A stretch of 64,000 nucleotides of DNA from Erythroxylum novogranatense (GCA_029891385.1 CM057230.1:39093858-39157857), one strand, 5' to 3'. Positions 11,767 through 24,131 are shown, counted from the first letter of the stretch. A program made the numbers and translations. Notes: generated by a model from the sequence alone, not told the origin.

Positions 11767-12952
11767 GGTATTTGAGTCAAAATATCAATATGACAACAGG
11801 TAGCAATTTGACAGAGCATGTCAATAAAATGGAGGCATTCATAGGGCCAAATCCTTAAAGAGTGGAAGAGGTCACTTCCTCCTCATCTCAGTTGAGATTT
11901 TATAGGCACAGATCCAACAGTTCCAACATTAAATAATAAACTTGATTAAGGCATAAGAGGATTCTAGACTGGAGATCATGATCTTAAGGCATGCCATTGC
12001 AACACAGGATGTTGGACATGCTGAAAACACTTTTAGTAAAGGTGCAAGCACCCCAATTTTTTAATAGAAAGTGGAGTGCCAAAGAGCTTAAATTTTTTTG
12101 TAGGATATAGAGCAATAATTTGCAATGACAAAGGTATCCAAGTTAGAGAAGGTATCAATCATGACTATGTATACGGAGGAGGAGGCAAAGCTATGGCAGA
12201 GAATAAGAACCTCCAACGACATCAGTATGAGTAGACCTCACATTAACACTTGGGAGAAGAAGAAGGAGCTAATGGACCAATTCTTCCCCATGGATACTTC
12301 ATCGCTCGCTAAAGAAGCTTTAAAGTGATTGAAGCAAGATGGCTCAGGTGATAGTATATGAGGAAATTCACATCTTTGATGTTAGACGTGCAAAATATGT
12401 ATGAGGAAGACAAGTTGTTCAATTTCATAAGAGACTTGCTAGGTTATGCACAAATGGAGCTTTAGAGGTAGAACATAAAAGACCTCCCAAGCACGATAGT
12501 TGTTACAGATGCCTTGGTAGATCTCCAAATGCCCCCACCAATTTGTACTAACAACAAGGACAAAAAGAACACAAAATGTCTCAGAGAAAGGAAAGGAGAA
12601 GGTATTTGATTCTTCTAAATGCAAGTTTAAGAAAAAAAACGAAATATTGCTTATTTCATTTGTTAAGGCACAAATTTTACTTTTGAATCCTCAAGACAAA
12701 AGGTGGGTGAGGAGCAAATAAATTCCATGGTCGTAAAGGATCAAGGAAAAGGATGTGAAGACTTGACGGAAGAGGTCTATCTCAATAATTATGCTATATT
12801 GTACACAATAGGCCTTATAAAGAAGTGTCCAAACAAAAGCAAGGATAAACTCGACAGAGAGAGACAATAATACATTATGGATGTACCAATGACTAAAGAG
12901 TCTTTGAGGGATCCATATCTAGAGGTGTGCCCACGAATTATTTTGAAGGAGT
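11767..12952 (+). pseudogene. TR-GAG gag, copy 1 (broken)
   Basis: A Ty3/Gypsy capsid reading is spread over several frames. About 12125-12328 gives EKVSIMTMYTEEEAKLW, then INTWEKKKELMDQFFP, matching the core of the retrotransposon gag (capsid) domain. Downstream, 12340-12480 still reads as the MLDVQNMYEEDKLFNF region in another frame, and 12640-12710 as a decayed zinc-knuckle region. Frame changes and stops at about 12070, 12330 and 12360 break it. Gag normally assembles the retrotransposon particle and packages the RNA. No protease active site follows before the next LTR. Confidence 0.75.
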
Positions 12953-14017
12953 TGTTGGACCTCTAAATCCTAATAATAGAAATGTCTAGGTATTGGCAAA
13001 CCTTGACCAATTTTTGGCACTTAGGATGATGAAACAAGATAAAGACTTGCAACTAGACAAGAAAAACATACATTATCAATAGAAGCTTGAAAGTAGGCAA
13101 GCATTGGCATGCATTGGTACACATTGGGTAATGTTCAAAGATATGAAAGATTCGGATGTGAGACCAAAAGATAGCTTGAGATGAACTTTAAGTTGAAGGT
13201 TAGTTGGATCACATGAGTAAGGGAGACAATGAAATCTCTAAGGACTAAATTTATGCTTAAATAGACGAACAATGACTAATAGACTTGACATTGGTAAGCA
13301 TTGGACTAGACCATTATATTATGAAAATTTTTGTGCTTAAATGAATCATCATCAATAAAATAGAGATCAAAGGGAGATTGTGGATAATGTGGTGGATAAG
13401 TTCACAGTAGATATGCATCAACTTTAAAAAATAAAAACCATATAGAAGGATCATCTAAAGATAGTGGAGTTCTTGATGAATATAGATGTATCTTTTCTAG
13501 CTAAATATAATCTGTTATCTTATTAGTTGGGATGTCTATAAATCCTATAAGATAAAGTTCTATTTGGATGGGGGTGTCATCTAATTAGTTATTATAATTT
13601 AATTTAAACATAGATGTGATCTAGTTAGTTCAGTTTGATTAGGATTCTAAATAATAAAGCCAGGGATTAATATAAATAGCTTATTTGTGTCTTGTTCCTT
13701 GGAACAAAGATAAGTGGGAGGGGAACACGGTGAAAAAAAAGCTTTCTTTTTTATACTCTTAGGGAAGTAATAAAGATTGATTTTTACCATAGCTCTTGTG
13801 TGTTTATTGTTGCAAAATGCTTTTATAGTATTCTTACTTAAATGTGAGATTTAAGCACTTTGAGGGTCATAAGGCATTCGAGAATAAGGTTTTGTTCATC
13901 AATGATTATATAGAAATACTTAGTCTTATTTGAACAGATCTAAGTGAGATTGTTGTACAAAGGAGTAGGCGTGACTTTGGTATAAGTTTAGTTTTTAGGA
14001 AAACCTTTGTATCAATA
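12953..14017 (+). repeat. TR-GAG LTR, copy 2 (shared middle LTR)
   Basis: It starts TGTTGGACCTC and ends about GTATCAATA. GGTATTAGAGCC (14018-14029), a better primer-binding-site match than that of copy 1, follows. It aligns with copies 1 and 3 throughout. Confidence 0.8.
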
Positions 14018-15216
14018 GGTATTAGAGCCAAAATATCGATATGACAAAAGACAGTAATTTTATAGAGCATGTCAATACAGTAAAGGTACTTATAGGGCCA
14101 ATTCCTCAAAGGGAAGAAGATTTCACTTTCTACCCATCTCAGTTCAAGATTTTGAAGGCACAGATCCAACAATTGCAACATCAAATAGTAGACTTGATGA
14201 AAGCATAAGAAGATTCTAGATTGGAAATCACGATCCTAAAATTTGTCATTGCAACATAGGATGTTTAGCATGCTAAAAGCACTTCGGTGAAGGTGTGAGA
14301 GTCCCAAGTTTTCAATGGCAAGCAGAGTGTCAAGGAGCTTGATTTTTTTTTTGAGATATGGAGCAATACTTTGCATCGACAAATGTATCCGATTCGGAGA
14401 AGATGTCAATCATAGTTATATATATGGTGGATGATGCAAAGTTATGGTAGAGAATGATAACCTCATATTGACACTTAGGAGAAGATGAAGAATGAGCTAA
14501 CGAATCATTTCCTTCTCAAACACACTTTATGGCTCACGCAAGAAGTTTGAAGTGTTTAAGGTAAGATGGATCGGTGTGGGAGTATGTGAGAAAATTCACA
14601 TCTTTGATGTTGGACATATAGAACATGTTTGAGGAATACAAGTTGTTTAATTTCATTAGCAATTTGTAAGGTTAGACATAAACGAAGCTTTGGAGGGAGA
14701 ACGTGAAAGACCAGCCAATCATAATAGCGGCTATAGATGTCTTAGTAGATCTCCAAATGCCTCCACTAATTTTGAACTAGCATTGAGGACAAAAAGAAAG
14801 GTGGGATACCGCATGTATTGAAGAAGGTAAGGAGAAGGTATGTGATTTTTCTTAGTACAAGTAAGAAACAAATAAAAAGGGATGTTGCTTGTTTCATTTG
14901 TGAAAGGCTATATGTCGCTCATGAATGCCTAAGACGGAAGGTGGGTGAGGACTAAATGAATTCCATGATCGTAAAGGATTAAGGGGAAGGAGTTGAAGAT
15001 TCGATAGAAGAAGTCTATCTCAATAATTATGCTATGTTGGGTGTAGCAAGCCTTGTGAAGGAGTGACTAATCAAAAGTAAGGACAAACCCGATGGAGAGG
15101 AAACTGTTATGTTGGAGATGCATTAATGACAAAGAAGTCTTTGAGGGAACCACATTTGGAGGAATGCACACAGATTATTTTGAACAGAACATTAAGTTCT
15201 TCTGGTATGGGTGGTT
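14018..15216 (+). pseudogene. TR-GAG gag, copy 2 (broken)
   Basis: It is a second copy of the gag region at 11767-12952, with the same order of blocks: a leader with GACAAAAGACAGTAATTT, a capsid region at about 14380-14780 (the MSIIVIYMVDDAKLW and TSLMLDI type stretches) and a decayed zinc-knuckle region at about 14880-14945. It carries different stops and small indels from copy 1, so the two have decayed independently. No pol domain follows. Its last 150 bp contain a cysteine- and tryptophan-bearing frame (from 15092) that is also present in part before LTR 2. Confidence 0.7.
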
Positions 15217-16202
15217 TGTTAGATCCCTCAGCCTTAATAACGGAATTATGCAAGCATTAGCGAGCTTTAACCAATGTTTGGCACTCAGAATGACAGAACA
15301 AGACAAAAACTTACAAGTAGACAAGGAAAATAGGCATTGTCAACGAAAGCTCGAGAGGTGGCAAATGTTGGCATACATTGGTGCACATTGCGGTAATCTT
15401 CGACAAAATGCAAAATTCGGATGTAAAATCACAAAATAGCTTGAGATGGACCTTTGTTTGAAAATTAGCTAAATCACATGCATGAGGGTTGACATATGAA
15501 AACTCTAAGAATTTAATGTGTGTTTAAATAGGCAAACCATAACTAACGGACATAACATGGGTAAGCATTGGATCATACCAGTATCTTATGAAAGGCTTTA
15601 AGCTTGAATAACTCATCGTCAATGGATTGAGATAATTGGGACATTTTGGATGATGAGATGGATAAGATGATAGTAAATATACATCAGCTCTAAAAACTAA
15701 AGACCATATAAGAAGATCATCTGAAGATGATGAAATTTTTGTCTAATTAAATGTAATTTCTTATCTTATTAGTTGAGATGTAGGTAAATCTTATCGAGAT
15801 AAAGTCCTATTTAGATAAAGGTGTGATGTAATATGATTAATATGATAAAGGTGATCTATTTAATTTAATTCAATTCAATTAAGATATTGTTGCTTAGAAT
15901 AAAGATAAGTAAAGGAAAATACATTAAAGAGAATATTTCTTTGTATACTTTTGAAAAAATAATAAAGGTTAATTTTACCATAACTCTTGTATGTTTCTTA
16001 TTACCTATGATTATTTAATATTTTCGCAATATTCTTATTTGAATGTAGCAGTTAAACACCTTAAAGATCACGAGACGTTTAAAAATAAGATTTGTTAATC
16101 AACAATCACATGAAAAGTTAAATGTGGCTTAAAAACCTAAATGAGACACAGGAATTAACGTGATTTTGATATAAGTTTGGTGCCAAAAATACTTTTATAA
16201 CA
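15217..16202 (+). repeat. TR-GAG LTR, copy 3
   Basis: It starts TGTTAGATCCCTC and ends ACTTTTATAACA, then ATAAC. It is slightly shorter than the other two because of small deletions around 15740-15900. Confidence 0.75.
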
Positions 16203-16851
16203 ATAACATTCTACCTGGCTAAATGCTTCAAATTGAAGATCTAATGCTCCAACGCACAAGCTCCTTATTTCGCAACAGTCAAAAAAAGGTCAGCAAAAAC
16301 TTTTTTTTAATATCTTACAAAGCCCGCAACCTTCCGGTCACAAAAAATTACTCCAAATCTTGCCCCCCTTTTGTAAATTCCACTGCACCAAAATATACAA
16401 GCTACGACTCTTTAAAGCAAGATATGGCAAAGAATATGAATAGAACTCGGCAATAACCGTCTTACACCATGTCTGTAGTTGGGGAGTTTTGAAAGAAGCT
16501 TTACGCGTTCATGCATCAAAGGGATTAGAATATTGATCTAAAAGAATACGAATGGATTTCGTAAGCTTGATGCGTTCATGCATTAAAGAGATTAGAATAT
16601 TGATCTTCACGTTAGTCTATGCATATACTTCCATTCTGACTTGAAGAAAATATCAACCTAAAGTATTTATGTTCAAGAGTGGGGAAATGCAGTAGGCACA
16701 AGCATCGCAACCAACATGGGAAGGTTCCTTCCTTGTAACCAAGCAAACATTTAACAGTCACTTGTTACAGCAAGCACAAGTCTTTGTTCCAACAATATTT
16801 AAACAGATTGCGGACCATCTCCAAACTTTCCATGTCATGGCGCCAGAAAGA
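16203..16851. other. Intergenic DNA and 3' UTR of the UBC2-like gene
   Basis: No coding sequence is seen apart from a short unrecognised plus-strand frame (16223-16456). The part next to 16851 must hold the 3' UTR and poly(A) site of the minus-strand ubiquitin-conjugating enzyme gene; I cannot fix the cleavage site. A near-direct repeat of about 60 bp (TGCGTTCATGCAT, then GATTAGAATATTGATCT) occurs at about 16503-16545 and 16570-16607. Confidence 0.5.
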
Positions 16852-19093
16852 CTAATCAGCAGTCCAACTCTGCTCCACAATTTCACGAACTCTTCTATTG
16901 TATTCGCGCTTGTTCTCACTGAACATTCGTGCAGCTTCTGAATTTGCAGGTGAGTTTGGGTTTGGGTCGCATAGTAATGACTACAACAACAAATAGTGAA
17001 ATTATAAACATCAGATTTCAAATTGTAAGAATCTACAAGTATGCATGTGACATATCGGGGGGATGGATGACAATTAGAGCCTAAGAGAAGTATTGGAAGA
17101 ATGTGCGTTACCTGGATTGATGTGAGTATGGCTGCCACATCATAAATGGGACTCCACTGATTTTGTAGAATATCCAAGCAAATGCTTCCATCTGCATAAA
17201 CTGAAGGAAAGGCAAACCAATAATGGCATTTAGAGTCATATGGCATGAATAGACAAAATTATCATCTCATCACACAGAATTTTCTTACAGTTCTAGAATT
17301 GATCGATCAGCATGGAAAAAAACGAGAACTGCAAACTTGAAGGTCGTTACTTATTATGTGCCTTAAAACTTCAGAACCAACTACACGAATTTCCTCACAA
17401 CAGTCAAGAATTATTGATAAATCTTTTCATTCTCGAGCTTAGCTTATCTATTATTGCAATTGAAAGATTAAGATGCGCAAAGGCAAGAAACAGGTGTATC
17501 AAAGATGTACAACTCTATGCATAAACATATTTTGGTTAATAATAAATTTTTTCTTGGTACTCTCTGATAACCGACAATTGAATCCTACATTTGAAATGGA
17601 ATTTCTATGAAAAGGATTATCTACAATTAAAAGAGCATTGCAAACTAACTCTTTATTGACTGGTGAAATGAAACGGAATAATTCAACTCAACTTCCAAGC
17701 AAGAGACAGTTTCTTATGGTTCTAAGAAAATAATCAAAGATCAGGAATAAGGTGTCAAGAAGAAAAAAAGATAAATGCTGTTTTATCCAACTTACTGTTT
17801 GGATGGAACATTCGAGACACAAAGCGCACTGTAGGAGGCTTGTTAGGATAATCTTCTGTAAATTGAAGTGTCAACTTGAACGTACCTGAAGAAGCATTGC
17901 ATACATCATAACATGAATTTGGTTTCTCAAAGACTAAGACCTAAGCCCAACAATCGTCTGTCATAAGTAAAATAACAATCTATACTAAAAACAGAAACCA
18001 TCTACATCAAGATGAACAACTTCTAGACTATAATAAAAATGAATAATATTGCAATAATGACATGATCCTAACCAAAACACCAAGAGAAACTAGTACATGT
18101 TTGCAAATAACAGGGTTAAATATGAAGCTTTAAAAAAAAAATTATCTAAGGAAGCAATATAACCATAATGGAATTTCCCAAACACCTCTTGCAGCATTAC
18201 AGGCATTGTATAGGTAGTCAATCTTTATTGTTTATTTTGAATGCATGATAGGCATGCAAGCATAAAATAGAAAAACATATGTAGCTAGGCAACACTAAGC
18301 TAGTTCTGAATGTGAAGTAGATCATATGTTCATATTTTCCTGTATATTTCTCATAACAGTTTACCATACAAAAGAAACTAGCTAAAACATTGATTTGTGC
18401 AGCAAATCAAAATCCTGAAAAACCAACTTCCTCAAATACTAAATTCAAATACCTCATACGAATTATCTCCATCTCACCATATATAGCTGATAATTGATAA
18501 TGTGTACTAAACAGATAAGGAAGAAAAACAAGAGCACAGGAATAGAACACCAACTGAGAAGCAAAAGCAAGTAAAAAGATCAGAAACATCTTCCTTAAAG
18601 ACAGCATATATCCTAGGATCTGGTGAATATAACAATTCAAATCACTAATTAACAACCCCAATTCCAATAATTCATGTTACTAACCCACATCAATCAAGAT
18701 TTGGGCAATAAAATTAAAAAAATGGATGCCAGAGATAATCTTCTTTCATCAGATCATGCAAAGGAGTCAGCTTACCTCCATCCCATGGTGTGTCATCAGG
18801 CCTGCCAATCATCCAACAAAGAGCATAAGGACACTGTTGGAATGTTATGTAACTAAAGCCATTTGAAAAATCACAGAGAAGCAACAGAAGAGAAGCAGAG
18901 GAGGACAATGATGATTGAATAAGTAGCAGAATTTTTGTCAATAAAATTAATATCTTTTCTTGACATACCCGAATATAACAGCATTCCATAGCATAATGTT
19001 GTTGTCTTGAGGAGCACCACTAATGCCAGCAGGAGGATCTTGTTGTAACCTCTTAAAATCCCTCATCAATCTCTTCCTTGAAGGAGTTGACAT
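16852..19093 (-). CDS. UBC2: Ubiquitin-conjugating enzyme E2, RAD6 type
   Basis: Five coding exons give exactly 152 residues, the usual plant UBC1/UBC2/UBC3 length: 18969-19093 (start codon 19091-19093), 18776-18801, 17796-17885, 17112-17200 and 16852-16980 (stop 16852-16854). Every intron has GT-AG borders and the phases join without a break. The protein starts [16 protein letters not shown] and has the E2 core with the HPN motif (residues 78-80), active-site Cys88 in [10 protein letters not shown], and ends EQSWTAD without the acidic tail of yeast Rad6. In plants this E2 works with HUB1/HUB2 to mono-ubiquitinate histone H2B and with RAD18-like ligases in DNA damage tolerance (family knowledge). 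It acts in nucleus and cytosol. It is the only intact gene here and lies between transposons. Naming it UBC2 rather than UBC1 or UBC3 is a convenience; the three are nearly identical. Confidence 0.97.
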
Positions 19094-19955
19094 CTTTACC
19101 GGTACACGTTCAATCAAAAAAAGAAGTCAACAACCCAAGAAGTACTTCACGCTCTACCCTGTTCAATTAGAAAACACGTCAACAGTTTCTCAGTCTAGCT
19201 TATAAGATCCAATTGCGTTAATACTGACGCTACAGGACAACTTTCGGCTACTGAAACAATAATAGCGACATCTAGCATCATTTTAGTTTAAAAACGACAT
19301 CTAGGCATCAAACCCACGAATATAATCGACAGCAATGCCCTCGTAGACGGACAAACATGCAATCAACCACATATTTGAACAGATCTTGCAATGAGTCCGA
19401 CACAAAAGAGCGAACCTTCGATGCCCTAAAAGACAAACATAATGGACAATCTTAAAGCAAAAACAAATTAACAATCCCCAAAAGTCAGGAAGAACAGCAG
19501 ATCCAATTTTGGGTTCTTCTCGATAAACAAAGCGTGCCAAACAATCAAATGCACGGAGAAAGTAAACACTCAAGCTAGGGTTTATTCTACGTCAATGTAA
19601 ACCAACAATTTTTTCAGTAAACAAGCAACGAAAAAACAGATTAACATGAAAGATACAAATACCAAAAAGATCAAGAAACAAACAAAAAGAGAAGATTCAG
19701 TGGGAACAAATACCGGAAGTGATCTCCAGAAGAAGAACCCGTTCACTATTGGGAATGAATTCTCCCCGAATCAAACAGGGAAGATAATATCAGAGAAGAC
19801 CTTCCGATTTCATTGATTGATTATGTAAAAAATAATCAATGAAATTATCAAACCAAAATCAAGAGAACGGTGAAGGGCAAGTGGCGGCGTGATTCGGTGA
19901 ACAGAGGCGGTTGGTGTTCGTGTTGGTGTTCGTGTTTTTCTCCTCTTTCTTTTTC
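19094..19955 (-). other. 5' UTR of the UBC2-like gene with probable intron
   Basis: A 5'-UTR exon of about 240 bp (about 19714-19955) is followed on the minus strand by a donor-like TTCCG/GTATTTG at 19713. The intron would run to about 19094, ending GGTAAAG just before the start codon. A leader intron is common in plant E2 genes. The exact acceptor is uncertain. Confidence 0.55.
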
Positions 19956-19981
19956 TTAAATAATAACCAAAAGAGCTAGTG

Positions 19982-19987
19982 TTTATA
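19982..19987 (-). promoter_or_regulatory. TATA box of the UBC2-like gene
   Basis: The minus strand reads CCTATAAACAC. A start site 25-35 bp downstream would fall at about 19950-19957, just upstream of the purine-rich leader. Confidence 0.55.
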
Positions 19988-20108
19988 GGTTTTGTTTTAT
20001 GTTGCTGAAAACGATGCCGTCTCGACGTCTTTTTTTAATAGTGTTTCTAGAAATTTCCTTTCCTCCAAGGACTCTAGGAGACACAAGGCTGTGATTTGGA
20101 TATGAAGT

Positions 20109-21992
20109 GCCTCTTTGGTTCAGCTTTTGGAGACTCCAAAAGTATTTTTTTTACCGCAAAAGTTATTTTTGAGAAAAGATGTGTGTTTGGTTAGAAACTT
20201 CAAAAGCACTTTTGAAGTAAATACTTTGAAAAAGCTAAAATATGAACTTTTGAAAAGCTAAAATTTGAAGTTTTCGAAAAGCCCAAATTTGAGCTTTTTG
20301 GAAGTTGATTTTCCGTCGCCACGTATATATCGATTTTAAATCGTCTCTTCGTTTCCACCCCGGTATGCTTAGAAGCTAATCTTGATGTGTTGCAAACGTA
20401 TGGACCCAGATATGCTTAAATATTTGAGCCTCACCGGTGACTGGTCCTTGCAAGAGGATAGGCGCCAAAGGTTACAAATGTACATCCTCGATAAGTTATG
20501 CGCTTTTTGCTAGATATTTCTAATCTCGGTGACTCACTAGACATTATCTTTCGAGTCACGCTAATTTTCTTTCCGGTTTCATACGTGCTCGTCTCTATCC
20601 TCTAGATATATTCCAACGACCAACGTTCAAATCGCACATTTCTTTGCGACCAAGTAAGAAGAAGAGGAAGAAGAAGAAGAGGAAGAAAAAGGTATAAAGT
20701 TTTCATCTTTTCATTCCTTGACATGTGAGTTTTACATTGACTTGATCTATATCGTTCTTTGTTTGATTTTGATGGTATTCTTTTCGGGTTGTCTTTAATT
20801 GAGCTGGGTATTTGTATTCATAGGAAATAAACAAACTTTGGGTTCTAGTGATTAGAATGGTTGGCGGAGAAATGAATGCGGCGAGATCCCATTCTCAATC
20901 GATTATGGCGACGGAAGAGAAGAAACCCGGTGAGGATAGCGATCAATACGTTATTAGGAACAGCGATTTATGTGTACCACTATTTGTGTCCTCTCGAGAA
21001 AGATTGGTAGTATTATTGGTAGAGGTGGAGAGATTGCTAAGCAATTAAGAGCGGATAGTAGCCTCCGACTTGCAGTCCTCAACGATACTTCTCTCTGTGA
21101 AAGTTTCATCAACTCGACCTATTTCATCAACCGGGGATCATGGAAATAGAGACTTTATACTAAAATGAGATTTGGCTATTGTAGAAAGTAGGAACTTTGA
21201 AATAGTTGTTAATTTTCTCTTTGCATACGGAGGTAAATTAGATAATACAACACTGTAAACCATGTTCTTTCATGCAAATGATCGTATATCTTTGAATTCT
21301 CGATGCAATATTATTCTCTGTATTTCTTTATGACACTCAAATCTTCTCTCTTACGCACCTTGAGTTTCAAACATAAGAATTTGACAAATTTCTGTCATAC
21401 CGACCTTTTACGGATGCAATGGGAATCGATGCCTCTAATTCTATTTGCATATTGCATACCAACTAAGGTTGTGTGATTTTTCTCATAAGTTCGAAATATA
21501 TTTATTTGAAATATATTTATTTCTCATAAGTTTTGTTTATAAATTAATATTTATTTGAAATATATTTTAATTATTAAATAAAATTTTATTTGAATATTTA
21601 TATATTTTAAATTTAATTATATATAATTTAATTATTTTCATATTAATTTTATTTCTATGAGAAAATAAGACATCTTTTAAATTATTTCCTACAAGATGGT
21701 TATCTAAAATTTCCTACAATATGGTACTTTGCATATTGTTTAGTATACCTTAAAATTATTTAGCATAAATAATTTTATTATAAAATAAAATATAGTTAAA
21801 ATTAATAAAAGTACTTTTTATTTTTATGTTGCCAAACAGTCTACTGTATGAAGCTCTTTTAAAAAAGCTGTTTTTTTAATTGACAGCCAAACAGTCAACT
21901 GGCTTTTAAAAAAAGCTCTTCTCAGAAAAGCTCTACTGACAAAAGCTCTACTGATAAAAGCTCTATTGATAAAAGCTCAACCAAACGGACCC
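20109..21992 (+). mobile_element. TIR element K1 carrying a captured KH-domain gene fragment
   Basis: The left end (CTTTGGTTCAGCTTTTGGAG at about 20113-20132) and the right end (AAAAGCTCAACCAAACGGACCC, ending 21992) are inverted relatives. Inside each end are long arms rich in AAAAGCTC / GAGCTTTT words. The left arm (about 20109-20300) reappears at 21999-22215 and the right arm (about 21535-21992) at 33978-34439, showing a second member of the family. No transposase is present, so it is non-autonomous; hAT- or MULE-like affiliation is not settled. Between the arms sits host-gene-like sequence with a UTR, an intron and a coding exon, the structure of a Pack-type element. Confidence 0.7.
20640..21125 (+). 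pseudogene. Captured fragment of a KH-domain RNA-binding protein gene
   Basis: A purine-rich 5'-UTR exon (AAGAAGAGGAAGAAG, about 20655-20690) ends at a GTATAAAG donor. An intron follows to about 20822 (CATAG acceptor). The coding exon starts at the ATG 20857-20859 (MVGGEMNAARSHSQS). After a small frame change near 20965-20980 the next frame gives SRKIGSIIGRGGEIAKQLRA, the first half of a KH domain with its GxxG loop (GRGG, 21018-21029), as in plant HEN4/RCF3-like KH proteins. The match fades by about 21125. The parent gene would bind RNA; this copy has one partial KH domain and a frameshift and cannot make the full protein. It lies inside TIR element K1. Confidence 0.75.
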
Positions 21993-22215
21993 GAAATGTT
22001 TGTTTGATTCAGCTTTTGGAGGGTCCAAAAGTACTTTTGTCTACAATAAAAGCTATTTTAAGAAAAAAGTAAGTGTTTGGCTATAAATTTCAAAAGCACT
22101 TTTGGGCTAGAAATAGCTTTTTTAAAAGCTCAAATACAGTTTTTTCAAAAGCTAAAATTTGAAGCTTTTCAAAAAAGCCCCTTAAAATAGCTTTTTCGGG
22201 TAGACCTTAACGATT

Positions 22216-24126
22216 ATAATTTCCGTCGCTTACGTTTATAACATGCGACGTATAAAACCCTCTCTCAAACCAAAATTCCTCTCTTCTCTCTGCGTCTGCT
22301 TGGCGATCTCCTCCAACCCTTTTATGGTTAGGTCTCGATTTCCTCCTTTACACTGCAATTTATGTTCTCCATTTTTTTTTTATATTTATGTAAGTTGCCA
22401 AAATGCTTTGCTTTTCGTCTTTGTTTGCTTTCCTGTTTCTTTGGAATTGAGGAATGACTTCCCTTCTCATTTGTTCTTTGGGTAATGTGGAGTCGGCCTT
22501 GATAAAATCGAGATTCTTACGGGTTCTTTTCTTTAACTCTTTGATAATTGGTTTCTTTTCCAAGTCAACTCGGTGTATTTGTTTCGAAAGCCAATTTGGT
22601 TTTCGTTGAACTTGTCCTTTTTTATCTCTTTTGAATGTTACTCCTTGGTGGGCTGTTCATGGGTAGGATTTTGTTTTCCTTATTTTATGTTTTTTAAATG
22701 GAAATTTGATGTTTTTTTAGATGGAGACTACGTGGAATCTGCTATTTCCCCTCACTTAGGCTAATTGGCTATTTATGTATCAAACTTAAATGAAGCTTAA
22801 TTTTCTAATTCCTTTTTGAGTGTACGTGTTTGCGTTCGGGTTATGTAGGTATGATTTCACATTCAGGAGATCTCTTTACAATCACCCACTTGAAGGTCTT
22901 TTGCTTGATACCGTTGGAGGTCTATCTCATTCCTAATTTACGGGATATTTTCATACAAGAGTAATTTTCTTTTGCTTTACACCACTTGGAGGTCTTATCT
23001 CATTCTAATCTCAAGTCAATTACTCCCACCATTTTCTTCATATGGGATAAACTCACAGGGACTCACGTGCCTTACACCCTTGTGAAGCGGTGAAGGTGGC
23101 TATGAGGCAAGGCGGTAAAGACTAGTGCAATATGCTAATTTCTCTGTATTGGTTATTTCAAGTCACTTATGCATAACGATATTCCTTTGATGCCCTACTT
23201 AATCATGATATTCTTAGAGTATTAAATCATGAAAATGTATATGTGGACTTTCCTGTGCTTAGCCTGCGTGATAAATCTTGTCTAACTGCCCCTTGTCTTG
23301 TCTAGATGTAAATCAAGATGCTTTTAGTGCTGTTTCTGTCATCTTCAGACGTTTACTGGTTACCAATTTTTATCTCTTGAAAAGTAAGTGATTTCGTCTT
23401 CATTCTGCCTTGCTGAGTTTATTTTCTTTATATGACTGCTATCACAGAGGGCAGAAAGTATATAATGTGAGATTGTCTTCTTCCAACATGAAAGAGACCC
23501 AGAGATTAACGCACTTGCATCTCCAGACCATGATTTTCATCCATCTCTTATGTAGGAACTAAATTCCTGGAATTAGGCGATTATGGTTTAACTGGAATTA
23601 GGCCTTTATGCTTGAGATGCCATAGTCAAACGTTCTAGTTTTTTTGCATCTATAATTACCAGATAATAGAGATGCTTCTTTCTCTGTAGGTATGGCAGAG
23701 AAGCCTTTGAAAAGGTAAGTTGTACCTAAGTTAATATATGAGAGGATTTTTGTTTAATTGCATGTGAAGCAATAAACTCTATTATAGCTGGATCCAGTTC
23801 TTATATTTTTATTAACGTCCTTACTGGTTGTCTCTTTAATTTTGTTTTCCCTTCAGGAAGGTTTAAAGGTCGATAAAGACTTGAGAGTTGAGCGAGCTTT
23901 GAAGAGCTTGATGATGCCTATGTACTGACGAAAAGTTAAACCGATGCGATCATCTAGCTTCAAGAATCAAATTGAATCATACTCAATTTTATGTTCTTCT
24001 TGATTTTACGTAAGATTTATAATTTGGGAGGCCATATCAAGGCAGAGTGAGCACATTAGAGAGGGTGTCCAACATTGTTTTATTAGATTAGAGTTAAAGA
24101 TTCTTCTTTGATGCAAATTGACATTA
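22216..24126 (+). other. Cargo of K2: unidentified gene fragment with intron-like structure
   Basis: A pyrimidine-rich leader (CCTCTCTCAAACC, then CTCTTCTCTCTGCGTCTGC, 22257-22305) looks like a plant 5' UTR. At 23692-23714 a short exon reads MAEKPLKR up to a GTAAGT donor. An acceptor at 23856 (TTCCCTTCAG) precedes a frame reading GLKVDKDLRVERALKSLM with a stop at 23926-23928. The two exons do not join in frame. I do not recognise the parent gene. By analogy with K1 this is captured host sequence; no function can be claimed. Confidence 0.45.
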
Positions 24127-24131
24127 ATTTC

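Larger units (their letters stand above)
10697..16202 (+). mobile_element. Tandem LTR-gag-LTR-gag-LTR array of a pol-less Gypsy (TR-GAG type)
   Basis: Three LTR copies of about 1.0-1.07 kb (10697-11766, 12953-14017, 15217-16202) alternate with two similar internal regions of about 1.2 kb that encode only gag. No protease, reverse transcriptase or integrase is present. The whole array is flanked by ATAAT (10692-10696) and ATAAC (16203-16207), one mismatch apart, consistent with one original insertion later extended by unequal recombination between LTRs. Gag-only non-autonomous LTR elements are known as TR-GAG; a tandem pair sharing the middle LTR is less usual. Confidence 0.8.

Noticed and set aside
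16758..17246. 162-codon minus-strand frame over UBC2 exon 4
   Set aside because: It reads through exon 4 into its flanking introns; only 17112-17200 is coding, as shown by splice sites and family match.
18714..18989. Minus-strand frame containing PDDTPWDGG
   Set aside because: It is UBC2 exon 2 plus intron sequence, not a separate gene.
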